Positions 1 through 7,185 of a stretch of DNA of 10,715 bases are shown one piece after another. The stretch covers positions 1-10,715 of the forward strand of contig CALIUX010000236.1 in the NCBI GenBank assembly GCA_938048505.1. The letters are read 5' to 3'. This DNA is from an uncultured Pseudomonadales bacterium (GTDB lineage: Bacteria > Pseudomonadota > Gammaproteobacteria > Pseudomonadales > Cellvibrionaceae). Positions within the stretch are counted from its first letter, which is position 1. Each line of letters starts with the position of its first letter. Made by a program: the position numbers and the translations under genes. The notes below the pieces were generated by a model. It had not been told where the DNA came from and ran no database searches. It saw nothing but the letters and a program-made list of their open reading frames with translations.

Positions 1-147
1 GACATTAAAACGACTTCTTTTTCTTTTTTAAAGGGGTTGAAAGAAGATAAAGACATACACATACCTGAAAATGTAACAAGAAAAATGACAAGAAGGGCTT
101 TAGCAGAAATCATGTTTTATCGTCCCTTCATGATTGGTGATTGTTAA
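1..147 (+). CDS. 3' end of an unidentified protein gene (partial)
   Basis: An open frame runs from the window edge for 48 codons to a TAA at 145-147. I do not recognise the protein. The visible tail is basic and ends in a mixed hydrophobic stretch (ALAEIMFYRPFMIGDC). The codons are AT-rich, with AGA, AGG and ATA used in a short span, unlike the genes further right. This could mark an acquired gene or simply an AT-rich non-coding stretch that is open by chance. No clear terminator follows. The start lies outside the window, so the call rests only on the open frame and a plausible composition. Confidence 0.4.
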   Translation, partial: DIKTTSFSFLKGLKEDKDIHIPENVTRKMTRRALAEIMFYRPFMIGDC

Positions 148-442
148 TATGTATTACTAATACATTGCCACTGTGAATAAGCAGCATCAATTATTAATCA
201 CTGATGATATACAAATTTAACATGGTTGACTAGCTGTTCAAAAATCAATCAATATTTTGAGGGTGGGCTCTTTGCTGGAATGTAGTCAATTCATATGTAT
301 TTTGTTGGGCGCTGTTTTTTTGCTGGTATTTATCTCATATAGCCGCGTAGGGTTTCACTAATATGTTTTGACGGCTGATTTGCTTTAATCCGGCACTTGC
401 TTTACATTTTCTTTAATATCGCTAAGGGAAGGTGTAGCAGTT
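148..442. other. AT-rich intergenic region, no gene seen
   Basis: About 295 bp of AT-rich sequence between the partial frame at the left edge and the CHASE2-like gene. I see no convincing reading frame, RNA gene or strong hairpin. The right end should hold the promoter of the following gene; one weak candidate is listed separately. Confidence 0.6.
380..408 (+). promoter_or_regulatory. Weak sigma-70-like promoter candidate
   Basis: TTGCTT at 380-385 and TACATT at 403-408 are separated by 17 bp and lie about 35 bp before the start of the CHASE2-like gene. Both hexamers match consensus only partly, and the region is AT-rich, so a chance match is quite possible. Confidence 0.22.
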
Positions 443-1699
443 TTGAATGTGAATTTAGGTCTGCGAGTAGGGCGTTACCTTACGAGCTTGCAAGTAGTTG
501 TCTTGATTGGGTTGGTTTGCTTTGCTCTTGGGTTTACCCCCAAAGGCTTCGATCGGCTGGCTGAGCGTATTGATGCGACTATATTGCGTGTTGCAATTGA
601 TTTCATTGAGCTCCCTCCACCTGACACCGTTGTTACTGTCGTGCGTGTCCCTGATTTAGAATATGACGCTTGGTTAGCCGATATTGCCGGTGCCGAGGCT
701 TTAGCGGATATTTTGAATAAAGCCAAAGCGGGCGGTGCGGTTGTCGGTTTTTTGGCTGACGATCCTGTGCGCTTTATACAAAGCCGAGCTGACCAGCGGT
801 TAAAGGAGTGGTCTGCGCAATCTTCTATTCGACCTTCATCGGTGAAAAAAGCAATTCGCGCTCATGTTGAAGAGCGAGAGGCCTTGCTTGAAGATTTAAA
901 AACACGAGTCATTATTGGTGTGGCAGGGAGAGGGTCTGCCGAAGGTGAGAGTATTAACTCAGTACCTGCAGGGCACAGCTTGTTGCCTAACAGGCTTTCT
1001 CGTCAATTATGGTCTATCCCTGAGACGGAAAAGCGATTTTCCATCCCCCGTGTTGTAGTTGAGCATTACCCTGCTCCGGTAAAAAGACAGATTTGGCAGG
1101 CACTGCTAATGAATAACGATGGCGAGCTGCGTGAATCTTTTTTGATGCGATTACTGCGTGGGTACAGCGGTTATGAAGTTCAGTCTTGGCATCAAATGCA
1201 AGATATCTCATTAGTGGGGTTGGAGGACAGGCGTCAGGTCTCGATAGGCTATGACGGGCGAGTGATTCCATTGTATGGCGCATATACGCAAATCAAAGCG
1301 CCAGCAGTGCAGCTAACATTGGCGGCTTCTGAGAGGCAAGAGCGCTTTTCGGGGTGGGTTTTGATTGGGCGCGATAATGATCATACTCTGGCGTTAACAG
1401 CTCAAATGCTCATGTCAGTCGGAGATGGCGCTTATCTGACTGTCCCGTCATATTTCGTCTATATCAAGTTGGTTGGTGCGTTATTGTTGATCTTGCTGTT
1501 TTTCTTTTTCATCCTTAAGAAAAACATTGCATGGGCGTGTGCGCTTACTTCAACCTTTTTAGTGCTTTTCCTTGCTTTGCATTTTTCTTATGCCGTTCTC
1601 TGGGGGGTGTTTTTACCGTTAGGGCAGGTGTACTTGGCTTCTCTTCTGACGGTTTTGCTGGCATTTATATCATGGGTGCGAGCGATGAAGCGTCGGTAG
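443..1699 (+). CDS. CHASE2-like periplasmic sensor membrane protein without output domain
   Basis: A 418-residue inner-membrane protein. One membrane helix (about residues 16-33) is followed by a periplasmic region of about 300 residues, then three closely packed helices (about 338-357, 362-380 and 384-411) and a basic cytoplasmic end (RAMKRR). This order, one helix, a long extracytoplasmic domain, then three helices, is that of CHASE2 sensor modules. The stretch around 304-335 (GWVLIGRDND, then VGDGAYLTVP) resembles the conserved C-terminal part of CHASE2. CHASE2 normally feeds a cyclase, kinase or GGDEF domain; here the protein stops right after the last helix. The TTG start is chosen because a purine-rich AAGGGAAGG (424-432) lies 10 bp upstream; an in-frame GTG at 449 is the alternative. 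The gene appears to stand alone and converges on the next gene. The CHASE2 assignment rests on topology and weak motif likeness, and the ligand is unknown. Confidence 0.7.
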   Translation: MNVNLGLRVGRYLTSLQVVVLIGLVCFALGFTPKGFDRLAERIDATILRVAIDFIELPPPDTVVTVVRVPDLEYDAWLADIAGAEALADILNKAKAGGAVVGFLADDPVRFIQSRADQRLKEWSAQSSIRPSSVKKAIRAHVEEREALLEDLKTRVIIGVAGRGSAEGESINSVPAGHSLLPNRLSRQLWSIPETEKRFSIPRVVVEHYPAPVKRQIWQALLMNNDGELRESFLMRLLRGYSGYEVQSWHQMQDISLVGLEDRRQVSIGYDGRVIPLYGAYTQIKAPAVQLTLAASERQERFSGWVLIGRDNDHTLALTAQMLMSVGDGAYLTVPSYFVYIKLVGALLLILLFFFFILKKNIAWACALTSTFLVLFLALHFSYAVLWGVFLPLGQVYLASLLTVLLAFISWVRAMKRR

Positions 1700-1719
1700 T
1701 ACACCTATGTAAACTAATG

Positions 1720-1744
1720 GAGTGGGCTAATTAGAGTGGGCTAA
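1720..1744. repeat. Short tandem duplication, GAGTGGGCTAA twice
   Basis: GAGTGGGCTAA occurs at 1720-1730 and again at 1734-1744, a 14-bp period, in the 61-bp gap between the two convergent genes. It encloses the palindrome CTAATTAG (1727-1734). There is no GC-rich stem with a T tract, so it is not a convincing intrinsic terminator. It looks like a small slippage duplication. Confidence 0.6.
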
Positions 1745-1760
1745 AGAGAGCGGCAAGAGG

Positions 1761-2414
1761 TTACAGCGCAACAAGGCTCATGGGTTCAGGGATTGGCGCC
1801 TCAAATCGAATGTTATCTAACTGTACATGCACGCCCTCTTGTTCTCCGTCAATTGGGTTGAATTCGAATGCGGTCTGAATTTGCGTAATTTCAAGCCCCT
1901 GAGCAATCAAATCCTCAATGCCTACCGATACAGTCTGCCACTGGTCAAGTGTATTGGGGGTTACATCAATAGGAGCGCTTTTGCAGTCTTTTCCGCACCC
2001 TAGGCTAACCTCAAACCCGTTAATATTGTTTGAAAAGTTTAAAACCCGTACATCAAAAACCAGCTTTCCATAGCGAAAAGCGGATAGATCTAGCCAGGTA
2101 TGAGGCGTATTGGGGTCTGAGAGTGCACCGGCTTCAATGCTGAATTGCTGACCTTCATGCGCACCGAACTCGATATCGATCACATTTGCACGTGGGTCAT
2201 TCAGCTCAACGACTTGCCATTTTACGGAATCATGAGATGCAGTGACTTCTTGCCAGGTTGGGTCAAGGCAATCATTGAATACACTGCCTATGCTATCGTG
2301 GCAGCTCTGACCGCTGTCTGTATCTGAGCTATGATTCTTGGCGTGAAGCAATGGCGCAGCAAAAACCAGTGTGTTAAGCATTAAGAAAATAAACAGGTGT
2401 ATAGATGTAGGCAT
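1761..2414 (-). CDS. Secreted ExoP-type galactose-binding-like domain protein with PEP-CTERM-like end
   Basis: A 217-residue exported protein. The ATG at 2414 opens directly onto a hydrophobic signal sequence (cleavage likely after LLHA, residue 25). A TTG 36 bp upstream would add 12 residues and is the alternative; neither start has a good ribosome site. After a linker with two cysteines (38 and 49), about residues 75-205 form a beta-rich domain that I match to the ExoP galactose-binding-like module found at the C-terminus of some GH3 glucosidases: a WLDLS strand, FDVRV, SLGCGKDC (about 137-144), DVTP, WQTVSV, and a closing VQLDNIRFE. Here the module stands alone with no glycosidase domain, so a glycan-binding, non-catalytic role is inferred. 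The protein ends PIPEPMSLVAL, which resembles the start of a PEP-CTERM sorting tail (PEP plus hydrophobic start) but stops before the membrane helix and arginine cluster. The divergent neighbour is the ATP-grasp gene. Confidence 0.7.
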   Translation of the reverse strand: MPTSIHLFIFLMLNTLVFAAPLLHAKNHSSDTDSGQSCHDSIGSVFNDCLDPTWQEVTASHDSVKWQVVELNDPRANVIDIEFGAHEGQQFSIEAGALSDPNTPHTWLDLSAFRYGKLVFDVRVLNFSNNINGFEVSLGCGKDCKSAPIDVTPNTLDQWQTVSVGIEDLIAQGLEITQIQTAFEFNPIDGEQEGVHVQLDNIRFEAPIPEPMSLVAL

Positions 2415-2571
2415 AATGTCTTGAGCTAGGGTTTGTCTAACGTAGCTCAATGATATGGTTAGGATGTTACAGTTTGGTGTCAGTTGCTACTTTGTTTTGG
2501 CGCTATGCCTAAGGTTTCTGTTGCTATGTGATACGGCTCTTATCGCTTGTAATGCTGTGAAGCTTTTGTGA

Positions 2572-2599
2572 TTACACTTTTACCGTGTGAATGGTGTAA
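2572..2599. repeat. Inverted repeat in the divergent spacer, possible operator
   Basis: TTACAC (2572-2577) and GTGTAA (2594-2599) form a perfect 6-bp inverted repeat with 16 bp between the arms. An overlapping pair, CACTTT (2575-2580) and AAAGTG (2598-2603), gives a second register. It lies between the divergent genes, about 90 bp before the ATP-grasp start, where an operator would sit. No known regulator motif is recognised. Confidence 0.25.
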
Positions 2600-2692
2600 A
2601 GTGCCCAGCTTGGATAATCGTCATTCGATCTCTTTGTTTGGAGTTTCGGGTAGTGTTTAGTGTCTGTATTAAGGGTAGTGTGAGTAACAGTT

Positions 2693-3859
2693 GTGAGTGA
2701 AAGTGTTGATGATGTAAGCAAAAGCGTGAATGAATCGCCACAAAACTGTGCTATACAGCATTGCGACAAGAGTATCCCCGAAAATAGTGGCCCTAAAGAA
2801 GATGATCGATCCGTTTCATTCTTTGAATTTTGGCCCACATGGCTTATCTATTTGCCGGTTGTGATTCAGTGGTTGGTGTTATCGGTGCGTTATCGCTCAT
2901 TGACTCTGCCATTGCTGGCTAATCCTGTGATCCCTTTAAGCGGTATGGTTGGCGGTTCAAAGCATGAACTCATGCGTGAGGCGAAAGGCGCATGTAAGCA
3001 TGCCATTTTACCTTGGGTCTTATACGTTGCGACGACGGATGATGTAGAAAGCCAAGCGACGACACTGCTTGAGCAATGTGCTGCTCAAGGGTTGGCATTG
3101 CCTTTGGTTTGCAAGCCTGATGTGGGTTGCCGTGGCGCGGGTGTGAAGCTTGTTCATGACCGAAAAGAGCTATTGGATGTTATTGCACATTATCCGGCGG
3201 GCTCCGGTATTATTTGTCAAAAATTATCACAATATGAGCCTGAGGTGGGTATTTTTTATGTCAAAGACCCTCGGCATGCGCAAGGCGATATTGTTTCATT
3301 AACGTTTAAAGAAACACCTTCTGTTGTGGGTGACGGTGTTAAAACACTGGCTGAGCTTGTTGCTGTAGATCCTCGAGCAGCTAATTTGCTGGAATTGTAT
3401 CAAGAGCGTAATGCGCAGGACTGGGAGCGGGTCTTAGAGAAAGGTGAGCGCTATCGATTATTGTTTTCGGCAAGTCATTGTCGTGGCGCGGTATTTGTTG
3501 ATGCGCGTGAGCACATCACTCCAGAGCTTGTTGCAAAGCTCAATGTGATTATGGCTGATCTGCCTGATTTCTACTACGGCCGTCTTGATGTAAAATTTGA
3601 AGATCTTAATGCACTGCGTCAAGGCGAGACCCTTGAGATTGTTGAAATTAATGGCGCGAGTAGTGAATCAATCCATATATGGGACAAAAACGCACGCTTG
3701 ATGGATGCGATTAAGACTCTTATGTGGCAATACAGAACGTTATTTCAGATCGGTGCATGGCATCGCAAAAACGGATTGAAGACGCCTGGCCTTAAGACTT
3801 TTTTGGCCGCTTGGCGTCGTGAGAGAACATTAACGGGGTATTACCCCGAGACAGATTAA
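2693..3859 (+). CDS. Membrane-anchored ATP-grasp carboxylate-amine ligase-like protein
   Basis: A 388-residue ATP-grasp protein. An acidic N-terminal tail (1-45) leads to a hydrophobic segment (about 47-66) followed by RYRS and a conserved-looking ANPVIPLSGMVGGSKHE stretch (76-92). ATP-grasp signatures follow: VCKPDVGCRGAGV (139-151) with the nucleotide-binding lysine K141 and a glycine-rich loop; an EPEVG segment (182-186); GRLDVKFED (296-304); and EIVEINGASSE (315-325), where E318 and N320 fit the metal-binding pair. Such enzymes join a carboxylate to an amine or other nucleophile through an acyl-phosphate, as in D-Ala-D-Ala ligase. The substrate here is not identifiable. The membrane anchor and the acyltransferase operon downstream suggest a lipid-linked or envelope substrate (inference). 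The start is a GTG with only a distant AAGGG (2671-2675), so the start is less certain than the fold. The downstream gap is 175 bp, so co-transcription with the next genes is not assured. Confidence 0.8.
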   Translation: MSESVDDVSKSVNESPQNCAIQHCDKSIPENSGPKEDDRSVSFFEFWPTWLIYLPVVIQWLVLSVRYRSLTLPLLANPVIPLSGMVGGSKHELMREAKGACKHAILPWVLYVATTDDVESQATTLLEQCAAQGLALPLVCKPDVGCRGAGVKLVHDRKELLDVIAHYPAGSGIICQKLSQYEPEVGIFYVKDPRHAQGDIVSLTFKETPSVVGDGVKTLAELVAVDPRAANLLELYQERNAQDWERVLEKGERYRLLFSASHCRGAVFVDAREHITPELVAKLNVIMADLPDFYYGRLDVKFEDLNALRQGETLEIVEINGASSESIHIWDKNARLMDAIKTLMWQYRTLFQIGAWHRKNGLKTPGLKTFLAAWRRERTLTGYYPETD

Positions 3860-4034
3860 TTCAATACCATAAAAACTAAAACGGCTCTTTGAACTCAAAC
3901 ATTTATCAGAGAGCGGTAACATTACGCTTTTTAGGGCTCAGTTTTATCTGCCTTAATAATATTAAATACAGTCATATCGAGCGCAACGCAATATCTGCGC
4001 AAAACGACAGACCGATAGTAGTTTAGAGAATATT

Positions 4035-5801
4035 ATGAACAATCCCCTTTCACTTGCTGGCTTATCGGCTCCTTTGCGCTGGCTTGTGAATCGCATTTCA
4101 AAGCTGAATGTTTTACGTGACTGGTATGATGAGTGGCTTACCCATCATGACGGTGGTGATGCGCAAGCATTTTTAGATTATACGCTCAAAAAAACAGGCG
4201 TTAAGACGCAAGTTTTTAATGCAGACAATATTGCTAAAGTGCCAGAAGGTGAACCGCTTATTATTGTCGCTAATCACCCTTTGGGTGGCCTTGAAGGTAT
4301 GTTGCTGAGCCAGTTATTGCTGCGTTATCGCAGTGATGTCAAAGTACTAACCAATGAAATGCTATTAGGCTTTAAAGAGTTCCACTCTTTGTTTATTGGT
4401 GTCGACGTTCTTAACCCTAATAAGCAAGCCGAAAATGCTAAAGGCATTCGGCAAGTGAGTAAGCATCTGCGTGCAGGCGGAGCCTTGCTGGTTTTTCCTG
4501 CGGGGACTGTTTCGCATCGCAAGCTTGGCTCAGGTGATATTGTTGACCCTGAGTGGCAAGATATTGTGGGCCGTTTAGCGTTAAAATTTAAGGCGCAGTG
4601 CTTGCCTATTCATGTTGATGCACAAAATAGTCGAACCTTTTATTTTAGTGGGTTAATCCACCCCAGGTTGCGTACATTGATGTTGCCTCGGGCGATGATA
4701 TCAAAAGTTAATGAAACGGTTACGCTTCGCGTTGGCGAGCCTACGCATCTTGATGAAAGCACGCTCAACCCGCGCAGTGCAACAGACTATTTGCGCATGA
4801 GTTGTGAATTGTTGCATTCAAAAAATGATGGGCAACTCCACGCCAGTAATGATGATGCCAAACCGATTTTAGATGTTTCGCCAGGACAGGTATCGCCATT
4901 ACAAGCGACTATTGAATATTTGCCACAGTTAAAACCTTATTGCGTATTATCACGCGGTGATTTTGATATTTACTGTGCGCCTTTTGATAAATTAGGCCCA
5001 TTTGCTGATTTGCTTGCACTTGAACGTGAAAAAACATTTCGAGCTGTCGGTGAGGGCACAGGTCTAGAGCGCGATACCGATCGTTTTGATCCTTACTATC
5101 ATCACATCTGGGTATGGGATGCAATCAACAATAAATTAGTTGGAAGCTACCGCGCGGCAAATGTGCAATCACTTGTAAATGCGCGAGGTTTGTCAGCGCT
5201 CTACAGTAAGTCATTATTTAATTACGATAAGCGTTTTTTAACATCGCTTGGCGGCGCTGTTGAAGTAGGGCGATCATTTGTCGCAACAGAATATCAAAGC
5301 AATACGCAGTCGCTTGATTTGTTGTGGCATGGCCTGGGACACTTTATGTTAAAAAATCCTGACTGCCATACTTTATTTGGCTGTGTCAGTATTTCTAAAA
5401 GCTATGCGCCTATGGTAAAAGCCATTCTGGTTGATGCGCTGTTGGCAGGCCACAGTGCAGAAGATAATACACGTGCACTGGTAAAACCTAATACACCGTT
5501 TTCGTTTAAGCGACGCTTTTGGTCAAATGACCTGGCCGAATCTCTGGTCAATATGGCTGCAATCAATAAGTTGTTAGGCCGTGTTAATTATCAGTATCGC
5601 GTACCGGCACTTATTAGGCATTACATTGCCTTACGAGGGAAGTTTATCGATTTTTCTATCAATCGCAGTTTTAATGATTCACTCGATGGCCTTATTTTTG
5701 TTGATTTGCGTCAGACGCCCGACCGGTATATGAAGCGTTACCTTGGTGAGCAAGGCGTAGAGCAATTTAGAAAAATATGGAGTCAACAAAATGCAGCCTA
5801 A
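4035..5801 (+). CDS. olsF: OlsF-like bifunctional acyltransferase (PlsC domain plus GNAT/OlsB-like domain)
   Basis: A 588-residue two-domain acyltransferase. The N-terminal half (about 1-260) is PlsC/OlsA-like: VANHPLGGLEG (78-88) carries the catalytic histidine H81, and VFPAGTVS (153-160) is the second acyltransferase motif. The C-terminal half (about 300-560) is a GNAT/OlsB-like N-acyltransferase: LEREKTFRAVGEGTG (329-343), HHIWVWD (356-362) and the cofactor-binding segment VEVGRSFVATEY (409-420). The order and length match OlsF of Serratia, which makes ornithine lipid in one polypeptide: the OlsB-like part N-acylates ornithine with a 3-hydroxyacyl chain and the OlsA-like part adds the second chain by O-acylation. 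The amino acid used here cannot be read from sequence; glutamine, lysine or glycine lipids are possible. E87 stands where the acyltransferase motif usually has Asp. No transmembrane helix is obvious, so it is probably membrane-peripheral. It is first of a tight four-gene run. The symbol is by similarity only. Confidence 0.78.
   Translation: MNNPLSLAGLSAPLRWLVNRISKLNVLRDWYDEWLTHHDGGDAQAFLDYTLKKTGVKTQVFNADNIAKVPEGEPLIIVANHPLGGLEGMLLSQLLLRYRSDVKVLTNEMLLGFKEFHSLFIGVDVLNPNKQAENAKGIRQVSKHLRAGGALLVFPAGTVSHRKLGSGDIVDPEWQDIVGRLALKFKAQCLPIHVDAQNSRTFYFSGLIHPRLRTLMLPRAMISKVNETVTLRVGEPTHLDESTLNPRSATDYLRMSCELLHSKNDGQLHASNDDAKPILDVSPGQVSPLQATIEYLPQLKPYCVLSRGDFDIYCAPFDKLGPFADLLALEREKTFRAVGEGTGLERDTDRFDPYYHHIWVWDAINNKLVGSYRAANVQSLVNARGLSALYSKSLFNYDKRFLTSLGGAVEVGRSFVATEYQSNTQSLDLLWHGLGHFMLKNPDCHTLFGCVSISKSYAPMVKAILVDALLAGHSAEDNTRALVKPNTPFSFKRRFWSNDLAESLVNMAAINKLLGRVNYQYRVPALIRHYIALRGKFIDFSINRSFNDSLDGLIFVDLRQTPDRYMKRYLGEQGVEQFRKIWSQQNAA
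5779..5782 (+). promoter_or_regulatory. Ribosome binding site inside the upstream gene
   Basis: GGAG lies 8 bp before the ATG at 5791, inside the last codons of the acyltransferase gene. It fixes the start of the DinB-like gene and supports the 11-bp overlap and translational coupling. Confidence 0.6.
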
Positions 5802-6357
5802 CGCCACCATGCAAAATAATATTAATGAGTCTCTTTTGCATGCTTTGGTTGAAAGTGTCCAGCCGGTTAAAACTGTTTGCGAAGTGCTGTTAAAAATGCC
5901 TAATGATAGCGGTCAACACTATTTTAATACGCTGAATATTGGCCGACACTTTCGTCATGTTTATGATCACTTTTATGCTGTATTCGATGGCGTTAAATCT
6001 GGGGTTGTAGATTATAACTACCGCCGAAGAGATGCATTAGTTGAGCGCGATATAGCCTTATCGATTGAGGCCGCTGATGCCATTGTGAATCAATGCTGGG
6101 AATTGGGTGAGCAATCACTGCCTAGTCATATTGATGTGGTGTCTGAAGTGGATTGTCACCAAGAAAAAAACTATGCCTTTTCTTCAAATATTGAGCGTGA
6201 ATTACTGTATTTGATTAATCATTCTGTTCATCACCTGGCTTATGTCAAACTGTTGCTTAAAGGTGAGAACATTGAGCTGCCAGAGTCGATTGGCTTGGCA
6301 CCTAGTACGGCATCTTACATCCGAAACGAGGGTGCGCTAAGTACGGCGACTGCGTAA
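5791..6357 (+). CDS. DinB-like four-helix protein with histidine metal-site residues
   Basis: A 188-residue, largely helical cytoplasmic protein of the DinB/YfiT-like superfamily. Recognition rests on the two histidine clusters at the expected places: GRHFRHVYDHF (51-61, with H53, H56 and H60) in an N-terminal helix and INHSVHHLAY (142-151, with H144, H147 and H148) in a later one. One histidine from the first cluster plus H144 and H148 would make the usual metal triad. The family includes DNA-damage-induced proteins of unknown function and thiol-dependent transferases or isomerases; the reaction here cannot be told. The gene overlaps the acyltransferase by 11 bp and its stop is 2 bp from the next start, so it is almost certainly co-translated with both. 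Length is normal for the family, and there is no signal peptide. Confidence 0.78.
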   Translation: MQPNATMQNNINESLLHALVESVQPVKTVCEVLLKMPNDSGQHYFNTLNIGRHFRHVYDHFYAVFDGVKSGVVDYNYRRRDALVERDIALSIEAADAIVNQCWELGEQSLPSHIDVVSEVDCHQEKNYAFSSNIERELLYLINHSVHHLAYVKLLLKGENIELPESIGLAPSTASYIRNEGALSTATA

Positions 6358-6359
6358 GT

Positions 6360-7133
6360 ATGTGTACTTTAACAGCATTTTTTGAAGCCGGAGATTCGGC
6401 AAGCCGCAAGTTTGTGGTGACGATGAATCGCGATGAATCGCTAGAGCGTTCAGAATCTACCCCACTTTTTAGTGAAGAAAGTGGTCAAGGTTCGTGGCGG
6501 TATTGGCACCCTGTCGATGGTGCCGCAGGCGGAACATGGTTTGGCGTGCATGCCAATGGCTGGGTTTTAGCACTGTTGAATCGTTATCAAGATCAGCAAG
6601 CCGTGCAGAGCGATGCCGTCAGTAGTCGACGAGTCAAGACCAGTCGTGGTCACCTTATTCCGTCGCTACTCCAATATGATGATTTTAGCCAGCTCAAAAA
6701 AGCGCTCTTGTCCCTTCGTTTAGAGAGTTACTCTCCTTGTGATTTGTGGTGTTTTAGTCCGACTGAGCGCATTCAGGTTTCGTGGAGCGGCCAAAGGCAT
6801 ATGCGCAGTACGAATACCTCTAACTCGCCTTTTTTTACATATTCTTCTTCGACGGATGTTGAAGAGGCGGGCCATTATCGCAAAGCGCAATTTCAACGTT
6901 TTCTGGAAGGTACACGTTCGGCTGAGCATGCGTTAGTTGATCTACATCAAGATCCTTGCTCGCATAATGCGTCTTTGGGTTTTAATATGTCTCGCCCTGG
7001 CCGACATACCAAAAGTATCTGCCAAGCCATATTAGGTGAAGGCGCGCCTTCACTTCATTATATGACCCGCGATAGCAACGATGATTTTATTCAGTATGCT
7101 CCATCGAATACCAAAATGTCTGCTGTAAGCTAG
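6360..7133 (+). CDS. NRDE family (TANGO2-like) protein
   Basis: A 257-residue protein of the NRDE/TANGO2 family. Diagnostic features are the MCT start that places Cys at position 2, the NRDE motif itself (23-26), GGTWFG (57-62), and NRY (74-76) after a hydrophobic strand. The family has an N-terminal-nucleophile-like fold, and Cys2 could be a nucleophile if Met1 is removed; no enzymatic reaction is firmly established. Eukaryotic TANGO2 has been linked to haem trafficking and lipid metabolism, and the latter would suit the acyltransferase context (inference). The start is only 2 bp after the DinB-like stop and has no strong ribosome site of its own, so it probably depends on re-initiation. Length is typical and the protein appears cytoplasmic. 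Confidence 0.83.
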   Translation: MCTLTAFFEAGDSASRKFVVTMNRDESLERSESTPLFSEESGQGSWRYWHPVDGAAGGTWFGVHANGWVLALLNRYQDQQAVQSDAVSSRRVKTSRGHLIPSLLQYDDFSQLKKALLSLRLESYSPCDLWCFSPTERIQVSWSGQRHMRSTNTSNSPFFTYSSSTDVEEAGHYRKAQFQRFLEGTRSAEHALVDLHQDPCSHNASLGFNMSRPGRHTKSICQAILGEGAPSLHYMTRDSNDDFIQYAPSNTKMSAVS

Positions 7134-7185
7134 CCAAATTGACGCGCTCGCCGTATGCTTGCGGGTCTGTTTTCATGGTCTTCTT

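Noticed and set aside
1014..1283. 89-codon - strand frame inside the CHASE2-like gene
   Set aside because: It has no ribosome site, no recognisable domain, and overlaps a gene with coherent membrane topology.
2572..2838. 88-codon - strand frame across the start of the ATP-grasp gene
   Set aside because: Low-complexity Ser/Thr/Leu product with no motif; it overlaps the ATP-grasp start and the divergent spacer.
3912..3932. Possible terminator after the ATP-grasp gene (AGCG...CGCT then five T)
   Set aside because: The stem is short with a bulged base and a very small loop, so it is too weak to call.
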